8,145 bases of DNA, taken from Chromatiales bacterium. Lineage in GTDB: Bacteria; Pseudomonadota; Gammaproteobacteria; Chromatiales; Chromatiaceae. Positions 1 through 6,543 of this stretch are shown piece after piece. The stretch's first letter is position 1. Each line of letters starts with the position of its first letter. The position numbers and the translations under genes are program-made. The stretch spans positions 1-8,145 of the forward strand of contig JAHEIA010000126.1 of NCBI GenBank assembly GCA_024639625.1, given 5' to 3'. Below the pieces are notes generated by a model, which did not search any database, had not been told where the DNA came from, and saw nothing but the letters and a program-made list of their open reading frames with translations.

Positions 1-159
1 CACCAGGCCTCGGATGCCCAGGGAATCCCGCTCACTGTCGGGGAAGCCGGTACCCTTGTTGAGCAACGGATCGCTCAGCAGGTCTTTGCCGCGCTTGGTG
101 ACCGGCAGGACAGGCTCGTCCTGCATCTCCATCTGGTGCTGCCTAGGGGGATGGGTCAT
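1..159 (-). CDS. maeA: NAD(P)-dependent malic enzyme, N-terminal fragment (gene continues past the left edge)
   Basis: Reading leftward from an ATG at 159 gives 53 open codons to the window edge. Residues 31-39 read PLLNKGTGF, followed by ERD (43-45) and LGIRGLV (47-53). This is the conserved N-terminal signature of malic enzymes (PLLNKGxAF...ER..L.L.GLLP), which oxidatively decarboxylate malate to pyruvate in the cytoplasm. The catalytic and Rossmann domains lie outside the window, so cofactor preference cannot be read. The start at 159 is chosen because AGGGGA (170-175) lies 10 nt upstream. In-frame ATGs at 132 and 126 are alternatives with poorer ribosome-binding sites. The gene is transcribed away from the PEBP gene. 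The symbol maeA rests on resemblance to the E. coli MaeA N-terminus, not on the full protein. Confidence 0.85.
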   Translation of the reverse strand, partial: MTHPPRQHQMEMQDEPVLPVTKRGKDLLSDPLLNKGTGFPDSERDSLGIRGLV

Positions 160-611
160 CGCTGGTGGTTCCCCTATTCGATTCCGGTTGTCAGCCTGAG
201 CATAATCTACCCGACAGGCAGAGGCCAGATACAGAACAACAGGGCTCAGCTGCGATGCCAAGGGGAGGAGCTTAGGCAAAGTCCTGGGCGAGCGTCGAGC
301 GGGCCGCCCCGCACTACGCGTGAAACCTGGTCGCCGACGTCCACAGGCTGGCAGCGATCCATTACTGCTAGCAATCCAGCGAGTGGGTTATCTCCCCGGT
401 CGGGGTATCTCGGCGCCTGGAGGGAATGTAAAGATCGGACTTGGCTTGTGTCCAGGAATCGGGGCCAAAATGGCGCCTTTCGATAGAGACGGACGTGCTC
501 TAGCTGACCCGCGTCAATCAAGCGCGGGATATCCGCTTCGGTACTGCGATCTCCAGGTATCGGGTCTTGTGCTAGTGTTACCAAGAGAACTCGGGAAGGA
601 ACGAGGTAAAT
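160..611. other. Divergent intergenic region between malic enzyme and PEBP genes, no convincing gene
   Basis: About 450 bases separate two divergent genes. Several overlapping open frames exist on both strands, but none has a ribosome-binding site, family resemblance or coherent composition. Small dyads are visible: CCCCGGTCGGGG at 394-405 (short stem, tiny loop) and CCCGCG/CGCGGG at 508-513 and 523-528 with a 9-nt loop. A possible minus-strand -10 for malic enzyme, TAGATT, lies at 204-209 without a good -35. The promoter of the PEBP gene must also lie here, but I could not place it. The length would allow a regulatory RNA or a decayed gene; I see no positive evidence for either. Confidence 0.5.
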
Positions 612-1202
612 GTGAAGCAACACTCACCACATCACGCTTCTCGCTGGATCCGAGGCCTGCTCTTTCTGGCAACCCTCGTGTCCGCTCATCTTGTTATCAC
701 GGACGCCAGCCTGGCACATGCGGAGGAAACCATGGCCCTCACGCTCGAATCCAACGCTTTCGCTAACGGAGAGACGATTCCTTCCAAGTATACCTGTCAG
801 GGCCTGGACCTCTCTCCCGGTTTAACCTGGTCGGGTGTACCCGAGAAAGCACAGAGTTTGGTGCTGATCGTCGATGATCCGGATGCTCCGGATCCGCGGG
901 CCCCGAAGATGACCTGGGTCCATTGGGTTCTGTACAACATACCGCCGGGTGTTTCCGGTCTACCTGAGGGCGTGCAGCCGAAGGAGCTTCCCCCCGGCAC
1001 GGAAGAGGGCCGGAACGACTGGCAGCGCACCGGCTATGGGGGGCCGTGCCCGCCCATCGGGCGCCACCGCTATTTCCACAAGCTGTACGCCCTGGACGAG
1101 GCGCTCGAGGGACTGAATACACCTACCAAGGCGGAGGTGGAATCGGCGATGCAGGGCCATATTATTGCGCAGGCGGAGCTTGTCGGTACCTACCAGAAAT
1201 AG
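612..1202 (+). CDS. Secreted YbhB/YbcL family protein (PEBP, Raf kinase inhibitor-like)
   Basis: This is a 196-residue phosphatidylethanolamine-binding-protein fold of the bacterial YbhB/YbcL type. Family signatures are DPDAP (89-93), the WVHWVLYNIP strand (102-111), GPCPP (144-148) and HRY (152-154), which form the small anion/ligand pocket. The GTG at 612 follows an AGGAACGAGG ribosome-binding stretch. It adds a signal peptide with basic RWIR at 11-14, a hydrophobic stretch at about 15-30 and a likely cleavage after AHA (37). The product would then be periplasmic, as for E. coli YbcL. A second ATG at 732 (residue 41), preceded by GGAGG at 722-726, would give a leaderless 156-residue form like cytoplasmic YbhB. 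The molecular role of bacterial PEBPs is poorly defined; no kinase partner is visible here. The gene stands alone on this strand. Confidence 0.92.
   Translation: MKQHSPHHASRWIRGLLFLATLVSAHLVITDASLAHAEETMALTLESNAFANGETIPSKYTCQGLDLSPGLTWSGVPEKAQSLVLIVDDPDAPDPRAPKMTWVHWVLYNIPPGVSGLPEGVQPKELPPGTEEGRNDWQRTGYGGPCPPIGRHRYFHKLYALDEALEGLNTPTKAEVESAMQGHIIAQAELVGTYQK
722..734 (+). promoter_or_regulatory. Internal ribosome-binding site and alternative start of the PEBP gene
   Basis: GGAGG at 722-726 lies 5 nt before an in-frame ATG at 732. The match is better than the site before GTG 612. Translation from here would begin right after the predicted signal-peptide cleavage region, giving a cytoplasmic PEBP form. 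Whether it is used cannot be decided from sequence. Confidence 0.5.
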
Positions 1203-1218
1203 CTGAGGCGTAGCAAAA

Positions 1219-1260
1219 GGCCACGAGCACCACCTTTTCTGGGTAAAAGGGAGCGTGGTC
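1219..1260 (-). terminator. Interrupted hairpin between convergent genes, possible terminator for the minus strand
   Basis: Outer arms CCACG (1221-1225) and CGTGG (1254-1258) extend by a G-U and a G-C pair to 1219 and 1260. An inner stem CCTTTT (1233-1238)/AAAAGG (1245-1250) closes a 6-nt loop. Read on the minus strand, the hairpin is followed directly by TTTT (1218-1215), as in an intrinsic terminator, though the U-tract is short and the site is about 175 nt beyond the stop of the minus-strand gene. On the plus strand it starts 17 nt after the PEBP stop but has no T-tract. The rest of the 1203-1435 spacer is AT-richer and shows no gene. Confidence 0.35.
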
Positions 1261-1435
1261 GATTCGTTTGCAACTTCCGTTACAGGAAGAGAGCTTTGTC
1301 CTGTTCGCGATGAGCGCAATATTCGACCCTGGGCCTTTTGACTCCTCCTATCAACAATTTCAAATTTTTCCCTCAGATTCAGATTGGTTTGTCGGTTCTC
1401 CAGGCTACCCCTAACGTGTTTTTTGGGTCCGGTAG

Positions 1436-1861
1436 CTAATCTACTCTCGCGCCAACTGCCATGAGGTTCCACAGATCCGAACGATTGGCGCCATGGCACA
1501 GCAGTGTGTCGCCTTTGTTCACCAACTGGCAATCGGTGCTGCCGTCCGAGACCTCGAAGATTCGTACTTGGCCACTAAGGTCGACATCGTAATCACGGAA
1601 ATGGGTTTCCGACTTGACTGGACCGCCATCGCACGCGTCATTGGAGTCGAGGCGGACTTCGTCTATGCCGTCGAACGTCAGGGTGCCATAGCTTTGGCAA
1701 TGCTCACCCGAATCCCGTGTGTAGGTCGCCACATAAGGGTACACACCTTCGACATCGGCCGCGTCGAATTTCCTTTCGGCCAATGCCATGGTTGAGACCG
1801 AGCCACCGACTAGGACACCAACAAATAAAACAGTTGGCCACTTTGCAGATATCGCTGACAT
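1436..1861 (-). CDS. Small secreted four-cysteine protein, unknown function
   Basis: This 141-residue protein is not one I recognise. It begins MSAISAKW, followed by a hydrophobic segment (about residues 9-24) and a likely signal-peptidase I site after MALA (28), so the product should be exported. The mature part is about 113 residues, acidic, rich in aromatic and beta-forming residues, with exactly four cysteines in the mature chain (EHC, DAC, TDC, LLC). That number would suit two disulfides in the periplasm. The segment YGTLTFDG resembles strands in small beta-barrel secreted proteins, but that is only an impression. The start at 1861 is chosen over longer frames because AGGAGG lies 7 nt upstream and a promoter lies just beyond it. 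It is transcribed divergently from the ABC transporter operon and convergently with the PEBP gene; no functional link is shown. Confidence 0.82.
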   Translation of the reverse strand: MSAISAKWPTVLFVGVLVGGSVSTMALAERKFDAADVEGVYPYVATYTRDSGEHCQSYGTLTFDGIDEVRLDSNDACDGGPVKSETHFRDYDVDLSGQVRIFEVSDGSTDCQLVNKGDTLLCHGANRSDLWNLMAVGARVD

Positions 1862-1906
1862 GATAACCTCCTCTCTTTTTCCGTTCCCCGGCTGCTTCTC
1901 GATAAA

Positions 1907-1935
1907 ATAGTAATGTAGACAGTGTGTTGTGTTAA
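1907..1935 (-). promoter_or_regulatory. Sigma70-type promoter of the small secreted protein
   Basis: On the minus strand, TTAACA (1935-1930; 5 of 6 to the -35 consensus) is followed after exactly 17 nt by TACTAT (1912-1907; 4 of 6 to the -10). Transcription would start near 1900, giving a leader of about 39 nt that carries the AGGAGG ribosome-binding site. Position, spacing and the gene downstream agree. No test of activity is possible here. Confidence 0.6.
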
Positions 1936-1951
1936 TGAGATGCATCAATAG

Positions 1952-1966
1952 GACCGCGGATCGGTC
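1952..1966. repeat. Short dyad GACCG-N5-CGGTC in the divergent intergenic region
   Basis: Perfect 5-bp arms, GACCG (1952-1956) and CGGTC (1962-1966), flank cggat. The dyad sits just upstream of the -35 of the minus-strand promoter and upstream of the transporter operon, a suitable place for an operator. The arms are short enough to occur by chance, and no regulator gene is present in the window. Confidence 0.25.
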
Positions 1967-2042
1967 GCTCAAGCGGAGGGTTCTCCTGGGCGCCAAGCAA
2001 TAATCCGAATGCCTTCCCACTGGGCCTGCGCGGACACGGATT

Positions 2043-2051
2043 TGCTACACT
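2043..2051 (+). promoter_or_regulatory. Possible extended -10 promoter for the transporter operon
   Basis: TGCTACACT has the TGn extension and 4 of 6 matches to TATAAT. No good -35 is seen 15-19 nt upstream. A start near 2058 would leave about 35 nt before the ATG at 2093 and would exclude the longer upstream start at 2009. This is the best plus-strand candidate in the 1862-2092 intergenic region, but it is weak. Confidence 0.33.
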
Positions 2052-2092
2052 GCGCTGGACGATGCGCGTCGCTTCATTACACCCATGCTTTC

Positions 2093-3685
2093 ATGCGCAA
2101 ACGCCTAGATAACATGCCCGCTTCGTTCGCTTGGCTCGTGCTGATTCTCGGCGCACTTTTCACTGCCGCGGCCTGTACACCAGAAGGGGACCGCCGCCCG
2201 GACGACGTCCTGGTCATCGGACAGACCGCAGAGCCGAAATCTCTCGATCCCCACGTAGCCACCTCCCTAAATGACTTCCGTATTTCGGTAAACCTATACG
2301 AGGGCCTAGTGCGTTTCCGCGAGGGCACCCTGGAGCCGGAGCCGGCACTGGCGCGCCGCTGGGAGCTCAGCGACGACGGGCGGCAGTACACGTTCTTCCT
2401 GCGCGAGGACGTGCGCTTCCACGACGGCACCGTGTTCGACGCAAGTGCCGTCGAATTCAACTTCGAACGGCTCCTTAACGAAGATCACCCTTATCACCAT
2501 ACCGGCCCGTTCCCACTTGCGTTCTTCTTCGACAAGGTCGAAAACGTCCAGGCGATCGACGCCTACACCGTGGTCTTCGAGCTGGCCGAGCCTTTTGCTC
2601 CGTTGCTCTCCAACCTGGCCTATCCCACGGGGCTCATGGTCTCGCCGGCAGCGGTGCGCCGCTACGGCATCGACTATGGCAGACGGCCAGCGGGAACCGG
2701 CCCGTTTCGCTTCGTGGAGTGGCAACCGCGACGACGGGTGCTGCTGGAACGCAACCCGGACTATTGGGGTGAAGTGGCCCGGCCGCGCGTGTTGGTGTTC
2801 CGCCCGCTGATCGATCCCATGACCCGCGTCGCGGAGCTGATGGCCGGCGGTATCGATATCGTCACGGAATTGTCCCCCGACAACGTCTCGCTTCTGCGCA
2901 GCGATCCGCGTTTCCGGGTTCATGAGCAGACCGGCCCGCATCTATGGTTCCTGATTCTGAATACCCGGAGCGGGCCATTTAGCGATCGGCGGGTGCGACA
3001 GGCGGTGAACTATGCTATCGACAAGCGCGCACTGGTGGAGAATGTGCTCCAGCGCACCGCCACGGTGGCCGCCGGACCCGTACCGAAGGCCTTCGGCTGG
3101 GCATACGACGAAAGGATCGAGCCTTACCCACATGATCCCGAACGCGCCCGATCCCTGCTTCGCGAAGCCGGGTTGGGCGGCCGCGTAACGGTACGCCTGC
3201 TGGCGCCGACGAGTGGCTCGGGCATGCTGGCTCCCGTGCAGATGGCTGCCGCCATCCAAGGCGACTTGGCCGAGGTGGGGCTGGATGTGCGCATCGAGAC
3301 CTACGAGTGGAATACCTTCCTGGGCAAGGTTAACCAGGGGTTGGACGGGCAGGCGGACATGGCGGAGATGGCGTGGATGACGAACGATCCGGACACGCTG
3401 CCCTATCTGGCGTTGCGCAGCGCGGCCGCGCCGGAGAACGGCGGGTTCAACTCCGGCTACTACGAAAACGCCCGCGTCGATACCCTAATCGAGCAAGCTC
3501 GCATGACCACGGACCGCGACGAGCGCGGGCGTCTGTACCGGGAGCTGCAGCGCCTGGTACGCGAAGATGCGCCCTGGGCGTTCGTAGCCAGCTGGCGGCA
3601 GAACGCGGTCACCACATGCCGCGTGAAGGGTTTCGCGTTGCAGCCTTCCTTCTTTCTGTTGCTGCGCGACGTCCACAAGAGCTGA
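2093..3685 (+). CDS. Peptide/nickel-type ABC transporter solute-binding lipoprotein (SBP_bac_5, DppA/OppA-like)
   Basis: The 530-residue product is a family 5 extracytoplasmic binding protein, usual length for DppA/OppA/NikA. The start at 2093 gives a basic n-region (MRKRLDN), a hydrophobic stretch at 12-24 and a lipobox-like AAAC ending at Cys28. The alanine at -3 is weaker than the usual leucine, so lipid anchoring is likely but not certain. ATG 2114 is an alternative start; an upstream ATG at 2009 would put 28 non-signal residues in front. No clear ribosome-binding site decides it. Family marks include SLDPH near the mature N-terminus, the GTGPF motif (201-205) followed by RNPDYWG, and RRVRQAVNYAIDKRAL in the second lobe. 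It should bind substrate in the periplasm and hand it to the permeases encoded downstream. Whether the ligand is a dipeptide, oligopeptide, metal chelate or other cannot be read. It is the first gene of the operon, ending 3 nt before the next start. Confidence 0.93.
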   Translation: MRKRLDNMPASFAWLVLILGALFTAAACTPEGDRRPDDVLVIGQTAEPKSLDPHVATSLNDFRISVNLYEGLVRFREGTLEPEPALARRWELSDDGRQYTFFLREDVRFHDGTVFDASAVEFNFERLLNEDHPYHHTGPFPLAFFFDKVENVQAIDAYTVVFELAEPFAPLLSNLAYPTGLMVSPAAVRRYGIDYGRRPAGTGPFRFVEWQPRRRVLLERNPDYWGEVARPRVLVFRPLIDPMTRVAELMAGGIDIVTELSPDNVSLLRSDPRFRVHEQTGPHLWFLILNTRSGPFSDRRVRQAVNYAIDKRALVENVLQRTATVAAGPVPKAFGWAYDERIEPYPHDPERARSLLREAGLGGRVTVRLLAPTSGSGMLAPVQMAAAIQGDLAEVGLDVRIETYEWNTFLGKVNQGLDGQADMAEMAWMTNDPDTLPYLALRSAAAPENGGFNSGYYENARVDTLIEQARMTTDRDERGRLYRELQRLVREDAPWAFVASWRQNAVTTCRVKGFALQPSFFLLLRDVHKS

Positions 3686-3688
3686 GCC

Positions 3689-4639
3689 ATGAACGGATAC
3701 ATTCTGCGCCGCCTGTTGCAGCTGATCCCGGTCTTGTTCGGGATCTCGCTGGTGGTATTCCTGATCATGGCGTTGCTTCCCGGTGACCCCGCGCTGGCCA
3801 TTCTGGGCCCCTACGCCACGCCTGAGTCGTTGGCCTCCCTGCGTAATGAGCTGGGTCTGGAGGAGCCCCTGTGGCGGCGTTTCTTCATCTGGCTCGGCAA
3901 TGTCTTGCAGGGCGATCTCGGCCGTTCGGTCGCGCTGCAAAGACCGGTAGTCGAGGAGATCGGGGAGCGCATCGGACCGACCCTTCTGCTGGCCGCCGCG
4001 GCCCTGGCGCTGTCCGTGGTATTGGGGCTTGGTGCCGGAGTGGTCGCCGCCGCCCATCGGCGCCGATGGCAGGACCAGGTGTTGACCTTCCTGGTGCTGT
4101 TGGGCATCTCCGTGCCTCAATTCTGGCTCGCCCTGCTGCTGATCTTGGTGTTTGCCGTGTGGCTTCACTGGCTGCCGGTTAGCGGCATGTTCTCGGTGTA
4201 CGCCGGGGGCGGTCTCATCGACCTGCTGCAACACCTACTGCTGCCGGCGATCAGCCTCGCCGTGGTGGCGACAGGCGTGCTCGCGCGCCTGAGCCGCGGC
4301 GCTATGCTCGAGGAGTTGTCCCAGGACTATGTACGCATGGCTCGGGCCAAGGGACTGACGGAGCGTCAGGTGCTCTATAAGCACGCCTTCCTCAACATGC
4401 TCGGCAGGATGGTGCCGGTAATCGGTCTCCAGGCGGGCTTTCTTTTAGGCGGTGCGGTGTACATCGAAACGGTGTTTCAGTGGCCGGGGATGGGTCGTAT
4501 GCTGGTGGACGCCATCTCAAGCCGCGATCTGCTGTTGGTGCAGGGCGGTGTCCTGGTGTTGGCGTCCGCCTACGTGTTGGTGAATCTGCTCGCCGACGTG
4601 CTGCAGCACGCACTGGACCCGCGGATACGCCGGCGGTGA
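3689..4639 (+). CDS. ABC transporter permease, DppB/OppB/NikB-like
   Basis: The 316-residue inner-membrane protein has the normal length and layout of DppB-type permeases. TM1 lies at about 9-30, followed by the conserved LPGDP (30-34) and a periplasmic stretch. TM2 is at about 98-122, TM3 at 131-158, TM4 at 178-200, TM5 at 241-262 and TM6 at 282-306. The cytoplasmic EAA loop, which docks on the ATPase, is seen at about 208-223 as EELSQDYVRMARAKGL. It forms half of the channel with the permease domain of the next gene. The ATG at 3689 lies 3 nt after the binding-protein stop, with only a weak AGAG upstream, so translation probably depends on coupling. Its stop codon overlaps the next start as GTGA. 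The last residues (DPRIRRR) are the usual basic cytoplasmic tail. Confidence 0.95.
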   Translation: MNGYILRRLLQLIPVLFGISLVVFLIMALLPGDPALAILGPYATPESLASLRNELGLEEPLWRRFFIWLGNVLQGDLGRSVALQRPVVEEIGERIGPTLLLAAAALALSVVLGLGAGVVAAAHRRRWQDQVLTFLVLLGISVPQFWLALLLILVFAVWLHWLPVSGMFSVYAGGGLIDLLQHLLLPAISLAVVATGVLARLSRGAMLEELSQDYVRMARAKGLTERQVLYKHAFLNMLGRMVPVIGLQAGFLLGGAVYIETVFQWPGMGRMLVDAISSRDLLLVQGGVLVLASAYVLVNLLADVLQHALDPRIRRR

Positions 4640-6543
4640 ACGGGACAGCCATCCGCGCAGCGTGGCGCTCGGCGGGCTGGAGCCGTTTTCGCGGCAATCG
4701 TCTCGCGTTGTTCGGACTGTCGCTGGTTGCCGTTGTGATGGCGCTAGCGCTCGCTGCCCCGACGCTGCCGCTGGCCGATCCCTACGCCACGAATCTAAGC
4801 CTGCGCATGCTGCCTGCGGGTAGCGAGGATCACCTTCTCGGGACCGATCAGCTTGGACGGGATCTGCTGTCGCGCCTGGTCTGGGGGACTCGTACCAGCC
4901 TGGCCATCGGTTTGTTCGCCGTGTCGATCGCCGCGCTGTTGGGCACCGTCATCGGGCTCGTGGCGGGCTATTTCCGCGGCTGGCTGGACAGCGTGCTGAT
5001 GCGCGGTATCGACGTGTTGCTGGCCTTCCCGTATCTACTGCTTGCGCTCGCCATCGTGGCGGCCCTGGGGCCGGGTCTGCGGAACGCGATGATCGCGATC
5101 GCGGTGGTCAATGTTCCGTTCTTCGCCCGCACGGTGCGCGGCACGGTGGTGGGGCTTGCCGAGCGCGAGTTCATCGACGCGGCCCGACTTACCGGGGCCG
5201 GAGACGGGTACATCCTGTTGCGCGAGCTGCTGCCGAACGTTCTGCCGGTAGTGGTGATCATGGCGTCGACCAATCTTGCCTGGATGATCCTGGAGACCGC
5301 GGGCTTGAGCTTCCTGGGCCTCGGCGCCCAGCCGCCGATGGCCGACCTCGGCAGCATGCTGGGTACCGGTCGAGAGTTTCTTACCACCGTGCCCAGAGTG
5401 GCCATGCTTCCCGGCGCTGTGATTCTGATCGTGGCGGTCGGCATCAATCTCGTCGGCGATGGGCTGCGCGACCTTCTCGACCCTCGCCTGAAAGCGGAAG
5501 GAGGATCGCAACCCGCGCTGCAGGCCGTCGACCGGGATGCGACCCGATCCCGACGCCAACCGGACGTGTTGCTGCGGGTCGTGGGGTTGGCCACCCATTT
5601 CCCGCAGGAAGACGGGATCTACCGCGCAGTGGATGACGTGACCTTCGATGTTGGCGCCGGCGAGCGTATTGCAATCGTGGGCGAATCAGGTTGCGGCAAG
5701 ACGGTCACCGCGCTCTCGTTGCTGGGGTTGGTGCCGCAGCCTGGGCGCATCGTCAGCGGATGCGTACTGTTCGAGAGCACGGACCTCCTGCAACAAGCGG
5801 ACGAAGCGCGCCGCCGTCTCCGGGGTGGACGCATTGCCTACATCCCCCAGGATCCCCTGACCGCTTTGAATCCGGTGCTACCCATTGGCGCGCAGATCGT
5901 GGAGGTCCTGCGCGTGCATCAGGGCATCGATTGCAAGGCGGCGCGGCGACGAGCGTTAGAGCTGCTCGAGCAGGTGCGCATCGACAGGCCGCGCGATCGC
6001 GTCAATGCCTATCCGCACGAGCTGTCCGGAGGCATGCGCCAGCGGGTGCTCATCGCCATGGCCCTGGCCAACGATCCGGCGCTTATCATCGCAGATGAAG
6101 CCACTACCGCCCTCGACGTGACGGTGCAGGCGCAGATTCTGAATCTCTTGTATGCCTTGTGCGAGGAACGCGATGCAGCACTGATCTTCATCAGCCACGA
6201 TCTCGCGCTCGTCGGGCAGTTGTGCGACCGCGCTCTGGTGATGTATGCAGGGCGCGTAGTGGAGGAGGGGGGCATTAAAAGGCTGCTCTCGAGTCCGGCC
6301 CATCCGTATACGCGTGGCCTGCTCGCCTGTGCTCCCGAATTGGGACGGCCGGAAAAGGCCCTGACACCCATCGCGGGCCAGCCGCCGGCGCTCAATGATC
6401 TCCCGCTCGGTTGCCACTTCGCGCCTCGCTGCAACCATGTGCAGGACAACTGCCGCACAGGCATGATCGAGCTGAGATCGATAGGCGAGCGACACCGGGT
6501 GCGCTGCATCCGCGCCGGGGAGCTGGAAACATGGCTGCGTTGA
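4636..6543 (+). CDS. Fused ABC permease-ATPase (DppC-like domain + DppD-like domain)
   Basis: This is one 635-residue frame covering two normally separate subunits. Residues 1 to about 291 are a DppC/OppC/NikC permease: an N-terminal TM after RFRGNRLALFG, the GTDQLGRD motif (69-76), an EAA loop near 176-205 and a terminal LLDPRL. A short charged linker (about 292-310) leads to a complete ATPase: Walker A GESGCGKT (349-356), Q-loop Gln405, signature LSGGMRQRV (463-471), Walker B Asp487-Glu488 and H-loop His521. The C-terminus carries the oligo_HPY region (HPYTRG from 556) with cysteines 593, 599, 606 and 624 (C-x5-C-x6-C-x17-C). The GTG at 4636 is chosen because it overlaps the DppB stop as GTGA and starts at the right place for the family; the ATG at 4480 would lie deep in the DppB gene. 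There is no internal stop or frameshift at the junction. Permease/ATP-binding fusions of this type are known. Confidence 0.93.
   Translation: MNGTAIRAAWRSAGWSRFRGNRLALFGLSLVAVVMALALAAPTLPLADPYATNLSLRMLPAGSEDHLLGTDQLGRDLLSRLVWGTRTSLAIGLFAVSIAALLGTVIGLVAGYFRGWLDSVLMRGIDVLLAFPYLLLALAIVAALGPGLRNAMIAIAVVNVPFFARTVRGTVVGLAEREFIDAARLTGAGDGYILLRELLPNVLPVVVIMASTNLAWMILETAGLSFLGLGAQPPMADLGSMLGTGREFLTTVPRVAMLPGAVILIVAVGINLVGDGLRDLLDPRLKAEGGSQPALQAVDRDATRSRRQPDVLLRVVGLATHFPQEDGIYRAVDDVTFDVGAGERIAIVGESGCGKTVTALSLLGLVPQPGRIVSGCVLFESTDLLQQADEARRRLRGGRIAYIPQDPLTALNPVLPIGAQIVEVLRVHQGIDCKAARRRALELLEQVRIDRPRDRVNAYPHELSGGMRQRVLIAMALANDPALIIADEATTALDVTVQAQILNLLYALCEERDAALIFISHDLALVGQLCDRALVMYAGRVVEEGGIKRLLSSPAHPYTRGLLACAPELGRPEKALTPIAGQPPALNDLPLGCHFAPRCNHVQDNCRTGMIELRSIGERHRVRCIRAGELETWLR

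Noticed and set aside
246..623. 125-codon open frame on the minus strand
   Set aside because: It starts antisense to the PEBP gene at a GTG without a ribosome-binding site, and its translation shows no family signature.
320..766. 148-codon open frame on the plus strand
   Set aside because: It overlaps the well-supported PEBP gene in another frame, is rich in R, G and P, and has no recognisable domain.
1862..2020. N-terminal extension of the four-cysteine protein to 2020
   Set aside because: It would run through the promoter and AGGAGG site and place 53 residues before a clear signal peptide.
2009..2092. Longer start of the solute-binding protein at ATG 2009
   Set aside because: It would bury the signal peptide behind 28 residues and would begin upstream of the likely promoter element; no ribosome-binding site precedes it.
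4480..4635. Upstream in-frame extension of the permease-ATPase fusion from ATG 4480
   Set aside because: These 52 codons overlap the end of the DppB gene, read as arginine- and glycine-rich out-of-frame sequence, and precede the normal DppC N-terminus. GTG 4636 fits the family and the GTGA overlap.
6411..6530. Upstream extension of the last ATPase from ATG 6411
   Set aside because: It is the out-of-frame shadow of the fusion protein's C-terminus. ATG 6531 has a good ribosome-binding site and begins the normal ATPase N-terminus.
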